Assembly (NCBI GenBank): GCA_963742315.1
Contig: CAVULE010000003.1
Coordinates: forward strand, 62,001-126,000
Direction of reading: 5' to 3'
DNA from: AV69 sp963742315
Lineage (GTDB): Bacteria > Verrucomicrobiota > Verrucomicrobiia > Chthoniobacterales > UBA10450
DNA: 64,000 bases
The stretch's first letter is position 1. Every line of letters begins with the position of its first letter. This document shows positions 42,971 through 49,965 of this stretch, piece by piece. The notes beneath the pieces are model-generated. The model was not told where the DNA came from, did not search any database, and saw nothing but the letters and a program-made list of their open reading frames with translations. Position numbers and translations under genes: made by a program.

Positions 42971-43306
42971 TTGGCACATTGTAACCGTTGCGGCGCCCAA
43001 ATCATCTCGGTCGTCATCGTCCTGTTTATCGTTAGCTGCGCTAATTTTGCTCCACCACCGGAAGTTTCTCCCGCCTTGATTTCAAATGCCCGCTCCGATC
43101 ACGCTGATGCCGGGCAATTGCAAAATGGACGCAGACTTTTCGTCTCTCGTTGCCTCGAATGCCATACTTTGCCCCCGGTCACAAGATACACCCGGGAGCA
43201 ATGGCCACATCTCGTTAGCCGCATGTCCGGCCGCGCTAACCTGTCTGCAGATGAGCAAGCCGCCATTGTCGCCTATCTGCGCGCCGCATCGCTTACACCC
43301 CATTAA
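42971..43306 (+). CDS. Small monohaem c-type cytochrome lipoprotein
   Basis: The product carries one haem-binding motif, SRCLECHTLPP (CxxCH), and a downstream VSRMSGRANLS that can supply the distal Met. Before it stands a lipoprotein signal, IISVVIVLFIVSCANF, with the lipidated Cys in IVSC. From the TTG at 42971 it has 111 aa; a GTG at 42761 overlapping the barrel gene's stop would give 181 aa, but the extra part translates a palindromic repeat. It may pass electrons during Fe(II) oxidation for the FTR1 permease, by analogy with known cytochrome c-FTR1 fusions; that link is inferred. Confidence 0.65.
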   Translation: MAHCNRCGAQIISVVIVLFIVSCANFAPPPEVSPALISNARSDHADAGQLQNGRRLFVSRCLECHTLPPVTRYTREQWPHLVSRMSGRANLSADEQAAIVAYLRAASLTPH

Positions 43307-43520
43307 TTTGTCATCCGGAGCGAAGTCGAAGGCACTCTTGGCATTTCATCACTTCCTGGACGCACGGCAGATTGGCATTAGGACCTCCCGAAGGTTATTG
43401 CCTCCTCCCAACGGCAAATTAATCATAATGCCGGAAATTTCCGGCAACGGAGATCGGGGGGCTCAACATACAAAAAATTGTAACCGCGGCGCTCTGTCGA
43501 CGCGTTTGTAGTTGAAGGAC

Positions 43521-43545
43521 GCGCGTAAGTCTGGAACTTACGCGC
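43521..43545. repeat. Perfect 10-bp hairpin abutting the start codon of the BNR-repeat gene
   Basis: GCGCGTAAGT, loop CTGGA, ACTTACGCGC, ending one base before the ATG at 43547. It occupies the position of the ribosome binding site. It resembles the GACTTGGAAGTC arm of the larger repeat at 39823, so it may be a solo hairpin of that family. The rest of the 240-bp gap holds a TCATCCGGAGCGAAG repeat near 43310 and no gene. Confidence 0.6.
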
Positions 43546-43546
43546 C

Positions 43547-46500
43547 ATGAATTCGCGTAGTCTTCGTTCTTTTTTTGCTTTTTTGTTGCTTGGGCCAACC
43601 GGTGCAATATGCGCTGCGCCATCGCCGAGCACATCCTCCGCTCCGGCGCCACAAATCGATCCGAAACTTTTCTCCGGAATGCAGTGGCGACAGGTCGGAC
43701 CATTCCGCGGTGGACGCGCCCTGGCCATTGCAGGGGTGCCGGGAGAACCGAACACCTGGTACTTTGGCGCGGTTGCGGGCGGAGTCTGGAAAACGCTGGA
43801 TGGCGGTGCGAACTGGACACCGCTCTTTGATAAGCAGGACATTTCGTCCATTGGCGCAATCGCGGTGGCGCCCTCCGAGCACAACACTATTTACGTGGGC
43901 ACCGGCGAAGCGGCCATTCGCGGTAACACCACCTACGGAACCGGGGTTTACAAATCGGTCGATGCCGGAAAGAACTGGAAAAATATCGGACTGCGTGACA
44001 CCCGCCAGATCGGGGCGCTCATCGTTCATCCGAATAATCCAGACATAGTGCTCGTGGCCGCATTTGGTCACGCCTTCGGCCCAAATCCGGAACGGGGAAT
44101 TTTCCGGACGAGCGACGGCGGCAAAACGTGGGCGAAGGTTCTCTCGAAAGACGAAAATACCGGCGGGATCGATGTGGTGTTCGACCCGAATAATCCCAAT
44201 GTCGTCTTCGCTTCGCTCTGGCAGGCGCGAAGACAGCCGTGGTTTTTCTCCAGCGGCGGGCCGGGCAGCGGTCTCTACAAATCGGAAGATAACGGCGTCA
44301 CCTGGAAACAGCTAACGGGAAATGGACTACCGGATGGAATTCTTGGCATAATAGGGATCACCGTTTCAGGCGCGGATTCCAATCGCGTTTATGCCATCAT
44401 CGAAGCCAAGGAAGGTGGGATTTTTCGCTCCGATGATGGAGGCGAGAAATGGACCAAGGTTAACGACGACGGCCGGTTCCGTCAGCGCGCCTGGTATTTC
44501 AGTAAAATCTACGCTGACCCAAAATCAGTTGATACCGTCTATGTACTAAATACCGGCGCATTCAAATCGGTGGACGGCGCGAAGAGCTTCAATCTCTTGC
44601 CGGCGCGTCATGGCGATCATCATGGGCTCTGGATTGATCCGCAAAATCCGAATCGGGTCGGCAACGCCAACGACGGGGGCGCCAGTATCTCGATGGATGG
44701 CGGCAAAACCTGGACGACGCAAAACAACCAGCCGACGGCACAGTTTTATCACGTCGCGACTGACAACGCCTATCCGTATCACATTTACGGCGCGCAGCAG
44801 GACAACTCGAATGTAGGCATCGCAAGCCGGAGCGAGGAGGGTGTAATCACGGCGCAGAACTGGTTTGTGGCGGGGGGCGGCGAGTGCGGCTTTGTCGTGC
44901 CTGATCCGCGCGACTGGCACATTATATATTCCAACAACGAGGGCTACATTACCCGTTACGACAAAACCAAGGAAGAAAGTCAGGACGTGAGCGTGTGGCC
45001 ATTGGACAACGCCGGGCACGGCGCGAGCGATTTGGTTCATCGTTTTCAATGGGTCTCACCCCTTCTTCTTTCACCGCACAATCCAGATGTCGTCTACACC
45101 GCGGCGGAATGCGTTTTCAAATCGACTGACCACGGCATGAGTTGGACGCAGATCAGCAATGATCTAACGAAAAACGATAAATCGAAGCAGCAGCCAAGTG
45201 GCGGTCCCCTCACCAACGACATCACGAGCGTGGAATACTACGACACCGTTTTCGCGCTGGCTGAATCACCAAAAAAACAGGGAACGCTTTGGGCCGGGAC
45301 GGATGACGGGCTGGTCCACGTCACGACCGACGACGGCAAAAACTGGGCGAACGTGACACCAAAGATGCCAGAGTGGAGCACGGTCTCGATTATCGACCCT
45401 TCACCGCACGACCCGACCACGGCTTACGTCGCAGTCGATCGTCACCGGCTGGATGATTTCAAGCCTTACGTTTTCAAAACGACGGATCTGGGAAAGAGCT
45501 GGAGCCCAATTACCAGTGGAATCCCAGAAGGCGCTTACGTCCACAGCGTGCGGGAGGATCCGAGGCGCAAAGGCATGCTCTACGCCGGCACTGAACTTGG
45601 AGTCTACTTCTCGTTAGACGACGGCGCCCATTGGCAAGCGCTGCAATTGAACCTGCCGCAATCGCCCATTCATGATCTGGTCGTCAAAGACGATGATCTT
45701 GTCGTGGCCACGCATGGCCGCTCGTTCTGGGTGTTGGATAACCTGACACCGTTGCGGCAGATCAAGACCCAGAGCACGCCGTCCGACATGCTGCTTTACC
45801 AACCGCAGACGGCGGTGCGATTGCATTACCCGGAGGAAATCGACAAACGGCAGCCCGCCGGTGACAACCCACCCACGGGCGCGATGATCGATTACTATTT
45901 TAAGAGCGCACCGAAGGATGAAGTAACTCTCGATATTCTCGACGCCCAGGGAAAACTGGTCCGTCATCTTTCCAGCAAGGAGAAAAAGGAAAACGAGCAG
46001 CCGCCAGAATGGCCTGACCGGGTGGAAGTGCCCAAGACGATTCCAGCAAATGAAGGAATGAACCGGTTCGCCTGGGATCTGCGCTACAACGAGCCGATTC
46101 AAGTTCCGGGCGCATTTTACGCGGGCGACGCGCCGCGTGGAGCACTGGCGTTGCCGGGCGACTACCAGGTGAAACTAACGGCAAATGGGAAAACGCAAAC
46201 GGCGGCGCTCCATCTCGTGGTCGATCCGCGCACCAAAGATCACGAGGGAGAATTACCCAAGCAATTTGAGCTCTCGACGCAGGTCAACGTCCGCATTTCC
46301 GAGTTGCACCAGGCGGTAAACGAAATTCGCGAGGTAAAATCGCAAATCAAAGAGTTGCATACAAAGTTCGGCGACGATCCGAAGGTGAAACCGGCGCTGG
46401 CGGCCGCCGATGCGATGGAACACAAAATGTCAGACGTGGAGCAGCAGCTGATTCAAGTGAACATGAAAGGCTCGGAAGGCAATCTAGCGTTCCCAAATAT

Positions 46501-46720
46501 GCTGAACGAAGCGTTCGACACTTTCAGCCATTCAGTCGATGCGGGCGATCGCGAACCGACCAAGCCGCAAATGGATGTGTTCGCCTCGTTGAGTGGACGG
46601 CTCGATGAGCAGTTGAAAAAATGGAACGCGATCAAGAAGGATGATCTGCCGAAAGTCACCGAACTGATCAAGCAAGCAGACTTGCCCGCGCTGATTATTA
46701 AGGAGAAGAAGAGCGAATAG
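43547..46720 (+). CDS. Large exported BNR/Asp-box repeat protein (VPS10/sortilin-like)
   Basis: A 1057-aa protein with a signal peptide (~1-24, FFAFLLLGPTGAICAA). A double beta-propeller region follows (~45-740) with about ten Asp-box repeats: LDGGANW, VDAGKNW, SDGGKTW, EDNGVTW, DDGGEKW, MDGGKTW, TDHGMSW, TDDGKNW, TDLGKSW and LDDGAHW. A beta-sandwich region and a C-terminal helical segment (~920-1050, INEAxx-like heptads) finish it. Such proteins are annotated as glycosyl hydrolases or sortilin-like, but sialidase catalytic residues are not evident. It is common in Acidobacteria and Verrucomicrobia; function unknown. A hairpin directly precedes the start codon. Confidence 0.85.
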   Translation: MNSRSLRSFFAFLLLGPTGAICAAPSPSTSSAPAPQIDPKLFSGMQWRQVGPFRGGRALAIAGVPGEPNTWYFGAVAGGVWKTLDGGANWTPLFDKQDISSIGAIAVAPSEHNTIYVGTGEAAIRGNTTYGTGVYKSVDAGKNWKNIGLRDTRQIGALIVHPNNPDIVLVAAFGHAFGPNPERGIFRTSDGGKTWAKVLSKDENTGGIDVVFDPNNPNVVFASLWQARRQPWFFSSGGPGSGLYKSEDNGVTWKQLTGNGLPDGILGIIGITVSGADSNRVYAIIEAKEGGIFRSDDGGEKWTKVNDDGRFRQRAWYFSKIYADPKSVDTVYVLNTGAFKSVDGAKSFNLLPARHGDHHGLWIDPQNPNRVGNANDGGASISMDGGKTWTTQNNQPTAQFYHVATDNAYPYHIYGAQQDNSNVGIASRSEEGVITAQNWFVAGGGECGFVVPDPRDWHIIYSNNEGYITRYDKTKEESQDVSVWPLDNAGHGASDLVHRFQWVSPLLLSPHNPDVVYTAAECVFKSTDHGMSWTQISNDLTKNDKSKQQPSGGPLTNDITSVEYYDTVFALAESPKKQGTLWAGTDDGLVHVTTDDGKNWANVTPKMPEWSTVSIIDPSPHDPTTAYVAVDRHRLDDFKPYVFKTTDLGKSWSPITSGIPEGAYVHSVREDPRRKGMLYAGTELGVYFSLDDGAHWQALQLNLPQSPIHDLVVKDDDLVVATHGRSFWVLDNLTPLRQIKTQSTPSDMLLYQPQTAVRLHYPEEIDKRQPAGDNPPTGAMIDYYFKSAPKDEVTLDILDAQGKLVRHLSSKEKKENEQPPEWPDRVEVPKTIPANEGMNRFAWDLRYNEPIQVPGAFYAGDAPRGALALPGDYQVKLTANGKTQTAALHLVVDPRTKDHEGELPKQFELSTQVNVRISELHQAVNEIREVKSQIKELHTKFGDDPKVKPALAAADAMEHKMSDVEQQLIQVNMKGSEGNLAFPNMLNEAFDTFSHSVDAGDREPTKPQMDVFASLSGRLDEQLKKWNAIKKDDLPKVTELIKQADLPALIIKEKKSE

Positions 46721-46755
46721 TGATCGGTGACGGAAATTCAATTCTCACCTTTTCT

Positions 46756-47157
46756 CTACCCCTTATCCACGCTGTATTTGCCGGGGCCGATGAAGGAAAG
46801 ACAAACGAGAATGATGACCGCTTCGATCGGAATCATTATCGAATAAAGGCCGTGCTCGTGGTGCGCAACGGCAATGGCATTTACCAGCGCAACCAGAAAG
46901 GCGAGAAGAATGCCGATCCGAAAGGCAAATCCCAGCATCATGAAGATTCCGCCCACACATCCGATGAGCGCTCCGAGAAAACCCCACCAATCGAGATGCG
47001 AATGAAAATTAAAGACACGCATGGCACTGCCAAATTGCCACCAGCGGTGTTCCCCAGAGAGAAGAACGGGCGCGCAAATCAAAATGAAGATGAGACCAAC
47101 GCTCGCCCGCAAAAGCAGGAGACCGGCTTCACGATATTTTCCAAGAAATTTTAGCAC
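46756..47157 (-). CDS. DoxX-family membrane protein
   Basis: The 133-aa product has four hydrophobic helices and the DoxX-like pattern EAGLLLLRASVGLIFI in the first helix, GALIGCVGGIFMMLGFAFRIG in the second and third, and HEHGLYSIMIPIEAVIILVCL in the last. DoxX relatives are associated with quinone, sulfur or redox stress functions, none of which can be assigned here. It is convergent with the BNR-repeat gene and followed upstream by a ~270-bp gap in which no gene or clear promoter is seen. Confidence 0.75.
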   Translation of the reverse strand: MLKFLGKYREAGLLLLRASVGLIFILICAPVLLSGEHRWWQFGSAMRVFNFHSHLDWWGFLGALIGCVGGIFMMLGFAFRIGILLAFLVALVNAIAVAHHEHGLYSIMIPIEAVIILVCLSFIGPGKYSVDKG

Positions 47158-47428
47158 GTGCGATGCTGAACGAGTCGCTGGGCGAAATCAACGCAAAGGT
47201 GGATCGGCCGGTCCGCAGGCGATGCCAAACGTTAGCGTCTTCTGCCGCCATTATTAGCATCGAGCAAGGGACTGCTCGATCCACCATTCAGCGGGAACGA
47301 TTTATTAGCTGATCAATCAGCGACCAGCGCTTCTTTTCGTCTATTCGGGTTTGGTCATTCATTCGAGCTTCGTCATTGAAAACGATTCTTCGACATGCTC
47401 TTTGGTCGGTACACCTTAGCGATCTCAC

Positions 47429-48151
47429 ATGGCCAAGATCGATAAAGCGGTTTTGCTTGCTGCTGGCCGCGGCACACGGATGCGCGAGCTAACAGCCGAG
47501 CTCCCCAAACCGATGATCAAAGTGCGGGGAAAACCAATTCTCCTGCATATCGTTGAAGGATTACAGGCGGCGGGGATTAAAAACTTCTTGATCATTGTCG
47601 GTTATCAGGGTGACACAGTCCGAGACTATTTTGGCGATGGCACCTGCTTCGGTTTGCAAATTAAATACGCGACCCAGGTAGTGCAGGATGGAACCGGTCG
47701 CGTCGTCGAGCTGGCGCGCGACTTTGTCGGTCAATCGCCTTTTGTATTGAGCTACGGCGACATCATGGTCGATCCCGGGAACTACAACGCGATTGTCGAT
47801 TTGGCGGATGAGGTCGAAGCGATCGTGAGCGTGAAACAAAACGAAGATGTGAGCAAAGGCGGCGCGGTTTTTGTTAACCAACGAATGGAAGTGACGGATA
47901 TTCGCGAGAAGCCAGCATCGGGTGAGCTGGCGAGCGCGTGGTACAATGCCGGGGTCTATGCATTCCGACCGAGCATTTTCAATTGGACCTCGAAATTACA
48001 GCCGTCGCCGCGCGGCGAGTATGAATTGACCGACGCCATTCGCGACTTGGCGCAATCTGGAAAGAAAGTTCAAGCGTTCGAGCTCAAAGGCGCTTGGGCG
48101 GACGTACGCGATCCGGAAATACTGGCGGAGTTAAATCGGGGCAAATTGTAA
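47429..48151 (+). CDS. Sugar-nucleotide pyrophosphorylase-type nucleotidyltransferase
   Basis: This enzyme should activate a sugar 1-phosphate with an NTP. The 240-aa protein is a single NTP_transferase domain with the signature LLAAGRGTRMRELTAELPKP (~9-28), KPILLHIVEGL, the metal-site Asp in SYGDIMVDP (~109), and EKP at ~157 with WYNAGVYAF. It lacks the left-handed beta-helix of GlmU. The sugar (glucose, mannose or heptose) cannot be read. The gene stands alone, followed by a palindromic terminator and convergent with pssA. Confidence 0.88.
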   Translation: MAKIDKAVLLAAGRGTRMRELTAELPKPMIKVRGKPILLHIVEGLQAAGIKNFLIIVGYQGDTVRDYFGDGTCFGLQIKYATQVVQDGTGRVVELARDFVGQSPFVLSYGDIMVDPGNYNAIVDLADEVEAIVSVKQNEDVSKGGAVFVNQRMEVTDIREKPASGELASAWYNAGVYAFRPSIFNWTSKLQPSPRGEYELTDAIRDLAQSGKKVQAFELKGAWADVRDPEILAELNRGKL

Positions 48152-48153
48152 GC

Positions 48154-48246
48154 TGCCGCCGTCTCAGCGGCAGAAGAGGTAGAAATATTTCTGCCTCCAG
48201 AGACGGCGGCATGTTGCATTTCAGCTCCGGCGGTCATTAGACCGCC
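48154..48246. terminator. Two hairpins between convergent genes
   Basis: TGCCGCCGTCTC (48154-48165) is the exact complement of GAGACGGCGGCA (48200-48211), giving a 12-bp stem. A second hairpin, GGCGGT-CATTAG-ACCGCC, lies at 48229-48246. The pair occupies nearly the whole gap between the nucleotidyltransferase and pssA and is a likely bidirectional terminator; no strong U-tract is present. Confidence 0.5.
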
Positions 48247-48271
48247 GCTACAGAAGACGGGTGAATTGTGA

Positions 48272-49123
48272 TTAGTGATTGGGATCAGCAAACTGATCAC
48301 TATTCACCGACACGGCTTCATCGCCTCCCTCTTCCCCAATCTCTTCTTCGATCTCACGCCGCCAGCGTTTCGAAACCCACGGACGCAGGAACCCATAAAG
48401 CAAATAAATTAGAAACAGAACCGCAGGCATCCATTCGTAGTTCAAGGCGGTGAAGAACATGATGAGAATGATGGCGGCAAATCGCGGAAGCGAGCGAGTC
48501 GTGCGCCAGGTAATGGCTTTGAAACTGGGATAGCTCAGCCGGCTGAACATCATGATTGAAAGAAAAATCATCAAAGGCGGAAGCACCCATTTCCACGTGC
48601 CGATCAAATGATCGCGTTCGCCCAACCACCAAAGCATAAAAAGCGTAATCGATGCGATTAAGCCGGCAGCAGCGGGTATGGGAAAACCGGTGAAAGCTTT
48701 TCCGTCTCCCGCTCCCCCAGCAGCGGAGACGCAATTGTAGCGGGCCAGCCGCAACGCGCCGCAAACCAGATAAACAAAGGCAACGAGCCAACCGAGGCGC
48801 GGAAAATCTATTAACACAATCCGGTAAACCATTAGGGCGGGGGCGACACCAAAGGAAACAATGTCGGCGAGGGAATCGAATTCGCGGCCAAAGGCGCTGT
48901 CCTGTCCCCCCAAACGCGCGAGGCGACCGTCGAGCACATCGAAAATACAAGCGCCGAGAATGAACCAGACCGCGGCGTGAAACAGGTCGGCCGCCGCGTC
49001 GGGAGTCGACCATTGAATGAGCGCGCCCTGCACGATCTTAAGCGTAGCGGCGAACCCGCAAAACAAATTGCCCGCCGTCATTAGGTTGGGCAGCAGATAA
49101 ATCTTTGGATGGTGTTCGTTCAT
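48272..49123 (-). CDS. pssA: CDP-diacylglycerol-serine O-phosphatidyltransferase
   Basis: PssA makes phosphatidylserine at the inner membrane from CDP-diacylglycerol and serine. The 283-aa protein has about eight hydrophobic segments and the CDP-alcohol phosphotransferase signature DGRLARLGGQDSAFGREFDS (~61-80; DG..AR.8G...D...D). The N-terminal KIYLLPNLMTAGNLFCGF is typical of the type II PssA. The C-terminus has a charged extension EIEEEIGEEGGDEAV. Its ATG overlaps the stop of psd by 4 bp, so the two steps from CDP-DAG to phosphatidylethanolamine are translated together. Confidence 0.93.
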   Translation of the reverse strand: MNEHHPKIYLLPNLMTAGNLFCGFAATLKIVQGALIQWSTPDAAADLFHAAVWFILGACIFDVLDGRLARLGGQDSAFGREFDSLADIVSFGVAPALMVYRIVLIDFPRLGWLVAFVYLVCGALRLARYNCVSAAGGAGDGKAFTGFPIPAAAGLIASITLFMLWWLGERDHLIGTWKWVLPPLMIFLSIMMFSRLSYPSFKAITWRTTRSLPRFAAIILIMFFTALNYEWMPAVLFLIYLLYGFLRPWVSKRWRREIEEEIGEEGGDEAVSVNSDQFADPNH

Positions 49124-49836
49124 TCCGGCAACCGCGCAATCACGCTGGCGCCACCCTTCACGTGATCGCCCACTTTGACCAAAATTTCGGCGTCGAGCGG
49201 TAAATATACTTCAGTCCGCGATCCAAATCGAATCATCCCGAAGCGCTGTCCGCGTTTTAGTTCGTCGCCCACTTTCGCCCAGCCCACGATGCGGCGCGCG
49301 ATCGCGCCGGTTAGCTGTCGCACCACGATAGTGGCGCGGGGATTTTGAAAGGCCCAGGTCATCGCTTCATTTTTCTCCGAACATTCAGGGCGGCGCGCAT
49401 CAAAAAAGAAGCCTTTGCGATGTTGCTGAAAAGCAATACGGCCGCTCACAGGTGCGCGATTGGTGTGCACGTCAAAGATCGAAAGAAAAATGCCGACGCG
49501 CTTGCTGCGCGCTTTCAGATATTCCGTTTCATCGATTTCCTGGATATCGGCGACGGCGCCATCCGCCGCGGCAACGACAGCGCGTTGATCGGCGGGATCT
49601 GGCCGGTCTGGATCTCGAAAAAAAGCGATCGTGTAAAGAATCAGCGCGACAAACAAAAACGTGAGCCACCATGAAATCAGCGCGCTCGCCCCTGCCAGAA
49701 CAAGCAAGATGGCAAAGATCCAGCGACCTTCGAACAGAGTTTGAAAACGCATAATTTCGCGGTCATTTTCCGACCCATAAAACCCGCGGTCAAGCCAGCG
49801 AAAACGGAGTTCCAGACCATGGCGCGGCCACCACAA
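49120..49836 (-). CDS. psd: Phosphatidylserine decarboxylase, short type
   Basis: Psd converts phosphatidylserine to phosphatidylethanolamine using a pyruvoyl group formed by self-cleavage. The 238-aa protein has two N-terminal hydrophobic helices (~38-70), then AADGAVADIQEI, IFLSIFDVHTNRAPVSG, and the processing site GS in MIRFGSRTEVYLP (~206-207), where Ser becomes the pyruvoyl. It matches the short archaeal/bacterial type. The TTG at 49836 is the longest start; an ATG at 49752 would drop 28 residues and may be the real one. It precedes pssA in one unit. Confidence 0.92.
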   Translation of the reverse strand: MWWPRHGLELRFRWLDRGFYGSENDREIMRFQTLFEGRWIFAILLVLAGASALISWWLTFLFVALILYTIAFFRDPDRPDPADQRAVVAAADGAVADIQEIDETEYLKARSKRVGIFLSIFDVHTNRAPVSGRIAFQQHRKGFFFDARRPECSEKNEAMTWAFQNPRATIVVRQLTGAIARRIVGWAKVGDELKRGQRFGMIRFGSRTEVYLPLDAEILVKVGDHVKGGASVIARLPE

Positions 49837-49965
49837 CCGGCTGGTTTTGGCCCCTCTTGCAGCCCAACCGCTAGGGTTCGTCGTCCGAAATTTTAACCAA
49901 GATATTTGTTGTGACGGGCTCGTTTTCCGCTACCATATTTATCTGTGGTCGCGCGACCATCTTCT

